From: Polytrichum commune
Taxonomy: Eukaryota; Streptophyta; Polytrichopsida; Polytrichales; Polytrichaceae
Direction: 5' to 3'
Length of the DNA: 64,000 nucleotides
Assembly: GCA_950295325.1 (NCBI GenBank)
Contig: OX485805.1
Coordinates: 11,904,501-11,968,500, forward strand
Translations under genes and position numbers: made by a program
The notes under the pieces: model-generated
What the model was told of the DNA's origin: nothing
Database searches by the model: none
What the model saw: the letters and a program-made list of their open reading frames with translations, nothing else
Shown: positions 31,054-44,906 of the stretch, in pieces
Layout: the number at the start of each line of letters is the position of its first letter
Position numbering within the stretch: position 1 is the stretch's first letter

Positions 31054-33518
31054 CTGAACCAAAATGAACCACAATGAATGAGTACATGATGTTTCTATAA
31101 CTCCCATTCATGGACAAAACATAGATGTCGCTAGGAGTCGGTAGTCACCACTTTGACTGGACCGAAGAAGAAACATGGATCCCATAGCATCAATAAAAGA
31201 AACTTCAACACATAAGAAAGGTAAGTCTGCATGGAACTTTGAAGGCTCTTCAGTACTACCTCGTATTCAGAACATTATTAGGTAGGGACAGAGGAATGAT
31301 GTGAGTATCAGGCTAACTGTTGAGAGCAGAGTTCAGGAAGTTTTTGAAGCCTTAGTGGCTAATTGCCGGTAGTTGCTACGAAGGGTCGGATTTTGTCCAA
31401 TTTACATCGGCAAGAGCCGGTCTTTTCTAAAATCAATCGGCCAATTGCCTATATTTTCATATTTTCATTGGCCAATATCTGATTAAATGGAATTCATATC
31501 GGCACTAATTGTTTAAAAAATGTATGAAAAGTTATTAGAAATCATTTCTTAGTACAAAATCTTGAATAAGTGAAAAGTAAGGCATGTTCAAAACTTTAAA
31601 TTTGAAGAGTTAATATCCTTGGCAGGCATTGAACCTAGCAATGCCTTCACCGCTTGAAGGCCAAGGGTCCCCCAATTCTTCATAGAAGCAATTGGATTTG
31701 GTCATGGAAAGGTTGCATAATTCAAAAAGTTTAAGGTTTAGGGTACTTCCTCAAGTGCATCATTAGATGCCCCAGACAAATAGCACTCTGGATTGCTATA
31801 CAAATAGCGAAACTTAGCAGCATCCTTCCAAAGATCTAAAGCACTTGTTAGAATGTCATCAAAATCATTGTTTGGGCCTTCCATAGCAACACGCATCATA
31901 CTTTCCAAGTTAGATGTAGACACGGGTATCGGCCTGTATTTGAAATTTGAATACTTCTTCCGGCTGAAATCCAGTAACTCACAAGAAGAATCGGCTACAT
32001 TTCTGGGACATTTTCTGGTCCATCGGCTAATTGCCGGAGGATTGAAATTACAGTCGGATTGCCATCCGATGGTTGGAAATTTGGACCGGCCATGAGGGGA
32101 AATCCATCGGCTGATAATGAACTAGCCGTCAGTTCTCCCCAATCATAGGTTGAGAGGGCCAAAAACTCCAATGTGAAACTTTTGTATGGGGGCCACTACC
32201 TTTGAGAGGAGATGAGGAGGTGGAAGGTAAAGTTTTGGATATATGATGTCGGAATCCGTATTATTCCATGGCATACAACTCGGAGGGAGCAAGCTGATTG
32301 ATTGATTGAAGATTGAGTTTTGGAAGCAAATGAGAGAGGCGTTTCCTTTTGCATGAAGCGAGCATTTAGTGGAGGATTATGTGAGTTCTACTGTGAAACC
32401 TGCATAGTCATTCCTCAAATTTGATCATGATTGTGACGTAGTTGAGATATATTATTGTGCAAATGAGGTCCATGGAAGGCCGACGAGAGAAGATTGCCAT
32501 GCAAATAAACACTGCTATGAGCGGTGCAAAGTATAGAGCGAGGAAGAAGTTGAGAGGGGGAAAAAGGAGAACAATCTAATGTATTGGAGAAACGTTTTGC
32601 ACATGTGGAACTAGAGAAACATGAGAATGACCTTGTACATGTAGCTCGTTTCAACAAGGCAAAGAAGGTTGCCAACATGAGGACCAACTTCCACAGATTT
32701 GGGAGAGGGGGGTGTCCAATTGTTCTTAGAGACGTACGTAGTGTTGAATTCTAGCATTGGCATTGCTGCCCATGAACTATTATGTATTCATGTTTTGGTG
32801 CATGTCCTCAATGGTAGATGATATTTACTCACATTGTTATTGTAAACATAGTATTTGTGAAAACGTCACATTCACATGTGACGTTTTTTTTCCAAGCCCG
32901 ACTTAGTTTCTAGTTTTGTGAAATGCACTTGAATTTTGGAAAATGTTGTAGTGGACAAAAACTTGTGTAGTTGGCAAAAGTTGCCTCCAAAGACCAATTC
33001 AAACCGACCTTCCTTGCATTCGAGAAAACGACATATATGACATTTTTACGTGCCATGTGACGATTTCACGAATACCATGTTTGTAAACTTGAGTGCCATT
33101 CAATCTGCAATGAGGCACAATCTTGAGAATTTCGCCAACAATCTCAGCCTGGTTGTTATGTAGCAAATTGGTAGTATAGTTGTTGCACATTATCTGTACC
33201 AGAAGGAGCATTACAAGGATCGATAACCTAACTCCATTCGGTATCAGAAATTCGGCATCAGCAAATCAATGACCAGTTGTGGGCTCAATCATGATGCATC
33301 AGCAAGGTGCGAGTGCAATTGTATTAGCATGCGGGTCTTCAAGCTCTATGGAATTTAATAGGTGATCACCAATGTAGCTTTCATGATACTATGTAGTTCA
33401 CTGTAGTGCCATTTTCTAAAGAAACATTGTGTGTTGCTTGCGTGGACCAGTGGAAAACTTTCAAGGAGGAGCCCACATAGGAGCATATTAAAATTGCAAA
33501 GCAGTATGGGTGGGATAA
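31015..33518. other. No gene; diverged CGGCTAATTGCCG-type repeats
   Basis: At 31345-31500 and 31955-32150 the words GGCTAATTGCCGG and ATCGGC recur, and the second block ends CAGTTCTCCCCAATCAT like the CCGGTT family, so these are probably old relatives of that family. Nothing else recognised. Confidence 0.4.
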
Positions 33519-33995
33519 GGGCCACTTAACACACGAGACTGAGAGCCCGTGACCATTACACTTCAAGCCCTCTCATTGGTGGAAAAGGTGGAGCCAGTCC
33601 AAGTTCGCTTCAAACTACGCTTGAGGGACCAATGGAGTATGTGAATGTAAGATGGATCTAAAGTCTACATGGATTCCTACATGTTTCATCGAATGGATCA
33701 TGTTTCAAGGTCATTTGGACTATTTCTAAAAATCACCTCTTGGAGGTAGGCCTAACACAAAACTAGGAGAACATGGTACTCTGAATTTTTACAACCGTTG
33801 ATTTATTCTATTCTATCATGTATGAGGACCCGCATGAATAGGAATAGCATTTGGTTGAGGGCGCGGTCACATATGACTTTACACTACACTTGCAGGTCCA
33901 TGACCACACTACATGATTTGGGAGGTGACTTGGGATGGCCTTTGGATACTATTTTTGGGCTTTCACAATGTCATGGTACTACTAGAGATTGTGTA
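33519..33995 (-). mobile_element. GGGCCACTTCACAC-family element, copy 1
   Basis: The left end GGGCCACTTAACACACGAGA and about 450 bp of interior match, in reverse, the element at 48703-49200. Shared landmarks are CTCTCATTGGTGGAAAAGGT, GGAGTATGTGAATG and CACCTCTTGGAGGTAGGCCT. The right end is degraded. Non-coding. Confidence 0.6.
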
Positions 33996-36059
33996 CAATC
34001 TAGACATGTAACAAGACATTTATTGAAGTAAACAAAGACGTGACCTAATAACATATATTGCTAGAAAGTGTGTTGTCTACGACATGTCTTGGGGGACCAT
34101 GCCCTACACCCCATGGATCGTCTATTTGGACATAGCCAATATGTTTAGGATCATTGCTTATGATGTCTAAATATACTAAAAGTTTTACGGACTCTACACT
34201 AAATTATTACTTAACGTTAAAGCGTGCATGCATGTGTAGGGCTATCATTGGTTGATATGTTGAATAATGAGTGGTCCTATTTTCTAACAAATGAGTGTCA
34301 TTTAAAAGAGATATCCACCATTACTAAGTCCAATCCTCACTTCCCGAGCCTTGCAATCTATAAGTACCTATAGTTCTAAGTGCCTAGCATCATAGTACCC
34401 TCCCAAAAAAGACGTCAGGGAGAGAGGCGGTTCTTGGAGCGCCGCAAGAAGCGGGCGAGATCCGTTTTCTTTCAAGAAGCATACAAGAATGAACAATTTG
34501 TAGTCAAGATTGATGTATCATGGATTAAAGTTACTATGACAAGGTTCGCGGATGCACTACGGTTCTAATGACTATCTTCATCAACAGTTTGGAGTAACGA
34601 CGCCTCGGCGTTGGGGAGCGGACGTCGGCGCTGGGTTGCTCAAGATTGAGGTGAAAGCGTCAGCGCGAACAGTAATGGGAAGACAAGCGGCTGAATGACG
34701 CCCGATCACCCAAAGTGCAGCACCGCAAACCCTGAGTAGTAGATGTGGTACTTTTGGGCCACCCCCTTTCGAGGGAGCCTAAAAGTATCACACAAGCCCT
34801 TCGTTGAAGGTGGCCTGCATTTGCAGGCGCCCAAGCCGAACCCGGATGATAGGTGTATAACGTGAGTAGTTAGATTTTTAAGGGAGATTAAATATGCGTC
34901 GTAGTACCTCCGGAGGTTAGCCCTTAGTTTTTTACTAGTGTGGCTTTAAACTCCACTAACCAATTTCATATCTAGTTCTAACCTTAACCTACAACCTATT
35001 CTACGCGCAGACGCACCAGCCTTGAAACCAAGGCAATCCTAATTTGTGAATTGGGATGGTTCTGATACACCCAACCGGGTGTGACTCATACCACCCTAAC
35101 TCAACGAACGGAATAACGACAATTTGATGGACCATTCAATTCTTCCTATTTCTTTATTTAGTTCTATTTAGTTTTCTAAGCGGGGGAACTTGGCCTAAGT
35201 CCCACCCTTCACACAAATTCCTTCTTAATTACTTACTTTTGTTTGCACGTCCTAACTCACTACATTAACATATTAGGCATCACCCCTTACCTCGGGTCTC
35301 TTGCCAACAAGGGTTTACGATTTATTTTGTATGTTTTGATTGTTAAATGTGTTTACACTGAATAGACCACGAAATGCAACTCAATGGGACCAGGGTGACG
35401 GGCGACCTGTAGGTTCAACCTGTTGCGCAATCTTCATAAATTGGGGCCATTACTCCCAATCTATGGGGCCAACAACATAATAGTGGATTCGCGGGTCATT
35501 AACCCCACCTTTCCACCAACAACATTCAGAGTGGTCGTGTCGGTGATTAATCCGACTTACCACACACGAAACTTGCTAATAAATGAAGCTACTATCACAA
35601 AACCTACCAAGGGCCCCGAAAACAATGGAATTGGGTACTCCCTTGGCGGTCAAGTGGTCAAGCCACTTGACCTTACGAGATAGGTGAGTGGGTTTAGAGA
35701 TGCGTACCTTAGCCGTGCTCCCTCCAATCCTAAATGGAAGGCTTAAGGTTAGTTAATTTACCTCAATTTTCCTCGGTTGATTTGGGCTTGATGTAGGCCG
35801 AGCCGCTACCTCCTTCCTTGCTCCACTTTCCGAGCGTCGACCTTGCCTCCTTCTTTGTAACTAGTTTGGTAGTAAGCGTACCTTAGTTAACAATTAAAAT
35901 ATAAAGTGTTATTTTGCCCTGTAATTTAATCCTAAGCATAATATTTATACTTAGTGCACCAAATTATCTTTCCAATGATCTAAAAATCACTCTAATCGGA
36001 TAAGAAATGCAAAAGTTATGAGGGTTGGAAGTGTGAGGTCGATTCAACCGACCCTTCCA
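33996..36059. other. Unassigned repeat-like sequence
   Basis: No gene. The stretch 34570-35300 has the compositional feel of a retrotransposon end or leader (GC-rich, then CT-rich), but no LTR pair could be identified. Confidence 0.3.
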
Positions 36060-36740
36060 ACCCACCTATCTACCTTCTAACTTCAAAAATTCATAGCACA
36101 TTCCTTACTACTTGGATCTAGGCTTTCATTATACCATTGGAAAGCTATGAACAAGCTCTAACTAGAAAAATTATGACATCAGCAGGTTAAGGTAATAGAA
36201 ATTCAGCGGACTCCTTGTAACACAGCAGTCAATCAAGAAGGCTTAAACTATGTATCTCGCCTTCAACAATTCATATCTAATTCAAATCTTAGTCAAATCA
36301 AACGTTCTATATGACCCTGGAGAGATATTAAAAAGATGTATTTGATAAAAATATGTGATTAGAAAGGTAAGCCGAAGTGAACCCACCAGGTCCTCTGTAA
36401 TGCAGCAGTCAACCAAAAGTTCTCAAACTATGTGTCCCATCTTGCACAATTCATATCTAATTCAAATCATGCTCAAATCAAATGTTCTAAGCCATTTTGG
36501 AAAGCTACACAAAAGTTCTACTTGGAAAAAATATAATTTCTTGGAATTAAAATTCCTATTGGGCTCGCAGGTCTGATCCAGCAGCCGCTACCCACAAGAC
36601 CACCCAATTTTTCTACTCCATCTTTGAAAATCCATAACTAATTGTCATCTCAACCAAATCACAAATGGGAAACGGCTATGGATAGCTATATGAAATCTCT
36701 CTAAGAGAAAAATGATAAGTATCTTGTTCTAGCTTTTGAA
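36060..36740. repeat. Degenerate tandem repeat, about 180-190 bp units
   Basis: Three to four diverged units share AATTCATATCTAATTCAAATC (two near-exact copies at about 36269 and 36449), then TGGAAAGCTA and GCAGCAGTCAA-type blocks. Such arrays are common in the non-coding parts of plant retrotransposons. Confidence 0.65.
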
Positions 36741-37559
36741 CTAAGCCTTCAGGGCATTGGCAGATGAGGTCTATAATGCCTCTATTCAAAACTCTACCAT
36801 CCAACCTACCTCTACAAAAGAAGGAATAATTTTGTTGGTGTGTTAATAAACACACAACCTAACTAGGAGAGAGAGAGTAGAGGAGGTTCTCAAGCCTTTC
36901 TTTTAGACCATTGAGAATACATGCTAAAGGATTTTTTCCTAACTACATTGAAGCAGGGCTTCGCCCAAAAACTAGAGAAAGAGAGAGAGCTACAAGGTGG
37001 AAGGAGGGGTTTTTAAACCCTCTCACAAAAGGGTTGGACCCCTCCTCCACCGGATCCATTTTTCAAACCCTTTCCCGAAATTTTGGCTCGGGGGTTTTCC
37101 CGGTTGAGGTTGCCACCCTCTCGCCGAGGTGGCTCCGACAGAAAACCTTTAGAAATCTTTCTAATTTTTCCGCCATCGAGTTGGCAAGGGGGCAAGTGGG
37201 CAAGTAGCCCCCTTGCTCTCTTTCTTTTTTGTCTTCAAAAGTCTTCAAGCCGATTTTATCTTCTTACCTAAACCACCTCTAATAGTCTTGTGTGCCTCAC
37301 ACTAACTAATAAACTAACACTTGCTTAGCTAGCATTTACTAACATTTGCTTAATAGCTAGCATCTACTAATATTTGCTTAGCTAGTTGTTTTTACTAGCT
37401 AGCATATTTTTCTACTTTGCTATCTTCTAGCACTACTTAGTTTCATTTTGACCTTCCTTCTTCTAGGCTAAATGCTAAATGAACTAATTTTCCCTAAATT
37501 CCCTATCAATTCTAACTTTTAATGCTAACATTCTAACTAAAAGTGATCCCGCAGAGTGG
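36741..37559. other. No gene recognised
   Basis: A short GA tract near 36868 and a run of CTAGCTAGCAT/ACTAACATTTGCTTA-type short repeats at 37310-37400. The 5' leader of the LINE probably begins near the end of this interval. Confidence 0.4.
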
Positions 37560-37697
37560 TGGACCACTCAAAGGGTTCACAGTAGACCACTCGCATCGGT
37601 AGGAGAGCTGTCACCTCCAAAACCAGAAGCAAGGTCGAACGACTTATTCAAGATACTCCCTTTTTACTCTCTCCAAACGCAGCTTCCAGCTCCATCG

Positions 37698-39595
37698 ATG
37701 GAGTCGCCACCACTACCAGCACCAGAACCAGCGAAGGACACAACACCAGAAGCGCCGCGCAAGCTGATTGCTAACATCCCAGACACAGTGCTTGCCACTC
37801 TCAGGTCCACCTGCGCGGCGAAAGCAGAGGTGTCACTCCTTGGTAGAATCCATGGTAAACACCCTGGGCTCAAAGCTCTCACAGCTTGGGCCAGGGCTAC
37901 ATTACATCCCTCCCTTTTTTTCCGTTAAAGACTAATAACTTGTTTGAAGTGACGTTTGCTCACCCAGAAGGAAGAATACACGCATTGACGCAGGCAGATC
38001 TTGTCTGCGACACGGCGGCCATCTTTTTTTCTAGCTGGCGGCCTCACTTCGACTCCTCAGGTCCACAAGTGGAAAAAAACTTGGACCACCCAGTGTGGGT
38101 CCAAATCGTTGATCCATGCCAAGTGCTGCGGGAGGACTACTTCTTGAAACTCATCGGTGAGCAAATTGGACACGTCATTTCGATCGACAATTCTGAGGCT
38201 TACCGAGCCAAACTCCAAGAATTCGGTTGTTGGTCCGAGACCTACATCAGCTCCCGCAAACTGTGGTTATCCCGCGTCTGGATGGGGAAGGGACTATTGA
38301 GTACCAGTTGGAGTTCAGTGGGTTACCCAAGCAGTGCGGAAGGTGTCGCGCACATGATCACTTGGTTAGGAACTGTCCCAAGAGAGCACCACCGGTGAGA
38401 AAGAAAGAAGGGCTCAGTAGAAGCAGGACAGCAGACTTCAAGAAGGAATCACCTAAAGAGTCAGAGTTAGAGATGACACCGATGAGCAAGAATCCCATTC
38501 TGACTCAACCACGCCAAGAACACATGCATCACCACGGCAACTCACTGGAGGATAGCAGTTCTACACTTCCAGACACAACAGGTTCGCAGGAACTGTCTCA
38601 AAACTTACCTGATCTCCAGCACATGCCCTGTTGTCCCATCCGTGCAGGAGCAGAACACACGCTTCCTAGTAAAGAAGCGCTCTCCATCCCTTCAAGTGAA
38701 GACAAAGACCATCTGTCAGGTGGGCAAGCAGAGTTCAACACACTTGAACCAGATGATATCAACTTCCCTAAACTGCAGACACCCCTATCTGCAAACAGAG
38801 GCACAACTGCAAACCAAACTTCGGACATCTCCAGCAAGAACCAAGAACCTAAGTTTGTATGGCAGTCGGCACATTTCACAACACGTACCGGTGCATAAGG
38901 TGACAGAAAGAGGCAGGGGAAAGGAAAAGCTCACAGAATCAACGCCCCTTACTCGACAGGGGTATCGCTCTGGACGCCTCGCGGAGGACTTCTGGTCCGC
39001 ACTTGGTATGCCCAACACCCCTTCTGCAAATCCAAAGATGCTTAGGGTAATTCCATTTCTCACGAAGGACCGCAACACTGAGCAACCAGAATACCTGGTT
39101 GACAAGAGGGGGCAATCCTTTGGGGCAATCACCTATGTGCATATTGTTGAGGTCCTCACAGGCATCCCATGGACACAGAGTAGAGCCAGACAACACGTGG
39201 TCAATGAAGTGTCCCAGGCCATGCATAAAATCCTCATATTCAACAACAACATGTCAAACCCCTTCCAAAAGTGGGAGCAAGGACGTTGGTTTGCACAATG
39301 GGAGCAGGGCACAGATGGGGAATTCATATGTACCCTATTCGTGAGCATCGATACACCAGAGCACAAGGTGAAACCACGAAAGGGCTTCCATATGGCATGG
39401 CGCAGAGAACCAGCAGAAGTGTCGTCAATACTTGCAACACAATTAACAGAAGAGTTACATGCTGTTGAATCCACCCAAACCCACTGGAAAAGGATGGCCG
39501 GAAGGTTACCTGGGAAGAACACCGAGCAATACGCTCCAGAAATGCACAACCGCTTCGCGACTCTATTGGAGGACGAAGCAGCTTCGAAGCAGTAA
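37698..39595 (+). pseudogene. LINE ORF1, nucleic-acid-binding protein, three frameshifts
   Basis: Pieces in order: 37698-37928, then a shifted frame from 37886 (FEVTFAHPEGRIHAL, DHPVWVQIVD), then from about 38240 (IEYQLEFSGLP) with a CCHC zinc knuckle CGRCRAHDHLVRNC, then from about 38880 to 39595. The first three pieces have the layout of the plant LINE ORF1 (DUF4283-like domain plus zinc knuckle). The first shift lies beside a run of T at 37911-37921. The last 220 codons (GYRSGRLAEDFWSALGMP, WEQGRWFAQWEQG) form an extra domain I do not recognise. It ends 20 bp before the ORF2 ATG. Confidence 0.7.
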
Positions 39596-39614
39596 CCTAC
39601 CCCAACCCCCCATC

Positions 39615-42600
39615 ATGAAAGGTGACCGATTAACAATCGCCACGCAGAATGCTAGAGGCCTGGGGCAAGGACTAGCAGGACGGAGAAAACGAAAGGAATT
39701 GAAAAGCATATTTCAATCAACCACACCACCTACGGATGTTCTCCTATTACAGGAAACCAAACTACTTGAAGAGGCATGCCTTAGACAAGCAAGATACATC
39801 GAATTTCGAGGGGGTATCAACTTGTGGAACGAAGGTTCCTTTTCAGTGCTATCAGGCAGGTTCAAGGGAGGAACAGGTATTGTTCTGTCGGAAAGGATTG
39901 CCTCATCTGTAACACACCATGGCATCTTATACCCAGGTCGAGCTCAGTATGTAATCTTGAAACTCAGCTCAGTCTTCCATTTAGGTATTATCAATGTATA
40001 TGCCTTTAGCCACACTGGACCCAGGGCAATGTTGTGGAATCACTTAGCAAACGCCACACTACCTGAGGCCCAATGGATTCTCGCTGGGGACTTCAATAAT
40101 ATTGAACACCCAAGGGACAAGCAAGGTGGGTCCACAAAAACTAGTATCAGCACAAGGGAGTTGGAAGTTTGGACCCAGCTACTTACCAGATTGGGAGTGC
40201 AGGACGCCTTCAATCTAGGCACATTTTACCGAAAAACTGAGAAGGCCTTTACTTGGACGAATGCTCACAATGATGAATCAATGATTCAATCGCGAATTGA
40301 CAGGGTATACGTCCCTACCTACATAGAACGTATTGGGGGCACTACAGAAATACTTCCCACGCTTCCGGACATTTCTGACCATGCTGGTTATGTAGTGCAC
40401 TTCAATGATGAAGGGAAACCAAAGACAAGACATCATCCCTTTAACAAAGGCCTGCTCAAAAATCCCGAGCACAAATTAGCTCTGCTCCAGGTTTGGAAAG
40501 AAGCTATGGATGATGACACACTACCCACATGGAACCAGAAAATGGTGATTGCAAACCAAGCAATCCGCCTCAAGTCGATAGAACTCACGAAAGCTCAAAA
40601 ATAGCAATGGAAAACCACATACCTTGCACAATTCGAGGACATCGTAGCTGCAGAGGAAGAGTTGCAACGGAATTGGGGGTCCAGAGAAGCGCGGAATCGG
40701 CTAAGTGATGCACAAGCGGCATTACATGAAGTTAGACAGCAAAAGTTTCAGTTCCAGGAGAGCGCCATTCTCTCGAAATGGGCCAGAGTGGGGGATCGTT
40801 GTACAAAGGAATTCTTTGAGCATCACATGGGTACAAGACGCCCTACTGCTATCAAACAAATGAAGGATGGGGACCGCTTACTGACCTCACAAGCAGACCT
40901 GGAATCCCATATTCTCAACTTCTATGAACAGCTATATGCTAAAGACACAGAAGTAGAGCTCAACGTGGCTGCGAGAGAGGACTGCCTTCAATTCATTCAA
41001 CAGACAGTCACGGAGGAACACAATCTAGAACTCCTACGCCCCCTCACCATGGAGGAAGTGACCGACGCTTTGAAACAATTACCAGCAAGGAAGTCACCAG
41101 GGGTAGATTCTATACCTTCTGAATTCTACCAAGAGTTGTGGGCAGATATAGAACTCGATATCTTTCACTTCGTTTCCAAGTCAATTCAGCAATGCTCCTT
41201 GGCGGCAGAGTTAAACGTTAGTAAAATTGCTCTGTTGCCGAAGTCGGAGGATAGGCTTCGAGTTCAGAATTATAGACCGATTTCCCTATCGACAACCCTT
41301 TACAAAATAGTGGCCAAAGTCTATGCTAATAGGATGAAGCCCCTCTTGCATAACTGGATCTTACCATCCCAGACAGGGTTTGTTCCCAATAGGTGCATAC
41401 TCGATAATATTTTTTTGGCCTTTGAAACAATAGCATGGACAAGGGAAAGCCAACAAGAACTTAGCATGCTTTTACTGGATTTCGAGAAAGCTTACGATAG
41501 AGTGAACTGGACATTCTTGAGGGAGGTGATGGCGAAGATGGGATTTCATACCACATGGATCAAGCAAGTGATGTCCCTCAATGAAAATGCATCGGCATCA
41601 GTCATTGTCAACGGGGAAATTTCAAAAACCTTTCGCCTACAAAGATCGATGCGACAAGGCTGTCCGCTCGCTCCTTATCTCTTTCTCCTTACAGTTGATG
41701 TACTCGGCCAAATGTTACAGCACGCAAGGTGTGGCGTTCAAGGGCTACGACTCCCGGATAATACAACCATAATTAACCAAATGTTTGCCGACGACACGAT
41801 GTTGCTGCTTGATGGTACAAGAGATAATCTGGATAGGGCCCTTAACGTCATCAACAGATTTGGTGCGGCCTCGGGAGCCAAATTAAATCTGCACAAGTCA
41901 ATAGGGTTGTGGTTAGCCTCTCGACCACGAGATTGGCAATGGGGAGAAGAAGCTGGTTTAAAATGGTTGGAAAGGGGGGAGATCACTAGATACCTGGGCT
42001 ACCCATTCGGGCTGGATATTCCATAGAAGGAGAAGGACGCCAAGATGCTCGGTCAAATCAGGAAACATCTTCTCCGTTGGTAAGCCAATAAGCTCTCCCT
42101 CGCAGGCAGGATCATGGTCTCAAATCAGGTTGTACTCTCATCAATTTGGTACCTGGCTTCATGCACGGATTTCTCTGGAAAATCCCTCAAGCTAGCTAGA
42201 GCCGCAGTTAGAAACTATATGTGGTCAGGAAAGCTGGATGCAAGAGCAAGAGCAAGAGTGAAGTGGAGTACTGCTGTCTTACCAATTGTGCGCGGCGGAG
42301 TAAAAATCTTGGACCCGGAATGGCAAACCTCAGCCCTCTTAGTGAAATTACTCATACGAGGTATGTCGGTAGGATACGAACCATGGAAAACATTGGTGAG
42401 GCACCGGGTAGCACAAACTAAACAGTCCAGGCGAGGGAGATGGCCAGCACACGCTAATTGGATAATGAACTCTGCACATTTAGTCCACCAAGGGTCACAA
42501 ATGTGGCAGGGGGTTATGAGAGCATGGAGCACAATTCAATCCGGATTGGAACAACAAGATCCACAAAGTTGGTCAGAAATCGCTAGACAACCTTTGTTAA

Positions 42601-44580
42601 GTTTGTTTGGCAATAGATTTCTAACTAGTGAGACAGGAGTGCAATGGGGGACAAAGTTCAGATCTAATATGAGGTGGTGGTCGGAAAAACATTTCAGAAC
42701 TCTACAGGATATTGCTAGACCATAAGGAGAGGGCTGGAAAACTTTTCCCGAACTCCTTCGTCTTCGGAGAACCAGCGTGGCTCCTCCGCTCTACGCTCGG
42801 GTCGTACGCAGCATCCCCTGGGATGCTCAACCAATGCCCCCACACAGTATTGGTCAATGGATAGCTTCCAAAGAGGAAAACGGGTCTATTCAAGAGGTCT
42901 ACCACCTGCAGAGCATCACACCATTAGCCGCCAAGGTTTACAGAAAACAGGACTCAGAACAACTTCAATTTATAGATCAAAGACAGATTATCCCAGCAAG
43001 ACCAATGCGAGAGGTTAGGGTGCTGAGGTGTGGGGGAGACAAACGAACCGTGTTAGATTACAACCCACAAGATGAAACAAAACCGGATCAATCCTTGTGG
43101 TTATGGGGGAACAACTGGATAAGTAATCTAGAATGGGATCCCCGAGAATGGCAATGGAGGAGGCTAGGGATTCTGCCTGACACCTCGGTTATGAACTACA
43201 CTACCAAAAGGGGATATAGGATTGCTCTTAAGCAAAACACACAACAGATGGACCTTGACGTTGAACTCGAAAGAGAAGGGTACAACAGCAAAATTCACGC
43301 AAAGTTCTTTAATCGAATATGGCATCCCTATCTCCCGCGGAAAGTCTCAGCTATGCAATGGTTAATAATTACAGAAGGATTGCCGGTGGGTGCTTGGAGG
43401 GAAAAGATTGGCTTACCGAGCAACTGTGAATTGTGCCCTCACCTGGTCAAAGAAACTCTCCAACACGCGCTCAAAGACTGTCCCCAGCTCAGTCGCGCAT
43501 GGGACCTATTCAGGAACACCCGTAGCGCAACCGGTCTATAACTCGTGGTCGGACATTAGCAGAGGATTGATACGAGACCCACCTGGACCCCAAATCGAAG
43601 AGGAGTTACACTAGGACACTGCAGCGGCGTTCTCTCTTAATATCGACACTCCATGGGATATCCTCCGAGCGCAGCTACTCTGGTCCATCTGGTGCCAGAA
43701 AGTAGCACACACCTTTAGAGAAGAGGAGTTCCACTTAGGAGTTGTTCTTTGGCATGCCTGGCGCAATACTATATATTGTGCCATGGAAGCTTATAAGGAA
43801 CTCTTCCGACATAAACGGAATGAAGAAAAGCGTCAAGAAGTTATTACCTGTTTCCAGCAGATCTGGACAGAGGCGAAAATATTTGGCCGACTACAGGGTA
43901 ACACCATCAAATGGAATATAACCCCGCCACAAGAATTCCTACCAAAGGAGCTAGGAGCATGGACAGTGCCACCCATATGCATTAACAGACTTTCTCCGTC
44001 TCCGGATCTGGAGGCCGAGTTCACTGCTCGACCGGACTTTGCCAACCTTGTTGACAATTTTCTAAGGAGTGTAGGCAATGAATGGCAGCCTTCTCACTCA
44101 AATCCCTCTGAGAACTTCCAACCAGAGGGCTCCCCTAGCACACCAACGCAATATACTACCTCATCGCACTCTAGAAGAGGACCATCGAAGCAGATGCCAA
44201 CCGGACAGAACACTGGACGGCGTTTGGGCTTAGAGACGGCCTCCCCTGCTTCACAGACGGGTGGGTCACAAAACACAAATTTTACAACTCCTCCCAGTGT
44301 TGTGAATACATCAGCACCACAACAACACACACATTCAACGGTTTCACCGCAACAGACGACGACCACCAGACAAGACACCAAACAGAGTTTCGACCTAGAG
44401 GAGATCTCTCCTGCCTTACCAAGTAGTGTCTCACCCACACCGGAGACCAGACAGTCGCAACACGACAATGAATCGGAGAAGGTTCGACATCAAAGGGATC
44501 TACTTCAAGACATCCCACCCCCTTCAGAGCTACAAGGCCCAAGTGACACACAAACAATACAAACGCGAGCAACAAAATAG
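39615..44580 (+). pseudogene. LINE ORF2: endonuclease, reverse transcriptase, zinc-finger region
   Basis: The ATG at 39615 starts an APE-type endonuclease with its catalytic signatures present (TQNARGLG, LLLQETK, AGDFNNI, RIDRVYV, SDHAGY). RT follows, with KSPGVDSIPSEFYQ, NYRPISL, TGFVPNR, LLLDFEKAYDRVNW, MRQGCPLAP and FADD at 41784-41795. Then come LSLAGRIM and a C-terminal region with CELCP...H..LKDCPQ. The same frame holds stops TAG 40602-40604, TAG 42024-42026, TAA 42081-42083 and TAA 42723-42725; CAG or CAA would reopen at least the first three. A frameshift near 43530 leads into a second frame to 44580 whose end is Ser/Thr/Gln-rich. Without these lesions it would be about 1,650 residues. 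Confidence 0.85.
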
Positions 44581-44906
44581 AGTCAGGCTTTCACCTCTCA
44601 GCATGGATCTTCGCAGCTCCCCCATCGCTCAACCCCTGCTGCTGACAATTCTAAGGGACAGGAGAACCCAAACTCGGATTGCTGCTTTACTTCAGTTCAT
44701 TACTTGGGAATTGAAGGGGACCGGGGGGGGGGGGAAAGAAGGGTACCTTCACAGATAAGCGGGCGAAGCCAAAGAGCAGACCAAAACGGCGCTGTCCAAA
44801 ACGCCTCCAGCACCCCTCCAGACTAAACCAAGGGCAGGAACAGATAGCCACTTCACAAGAGACCCCTACAAAGCTCTTTACAGCAGACACTAAGAGGACA
44901 ACGAAT

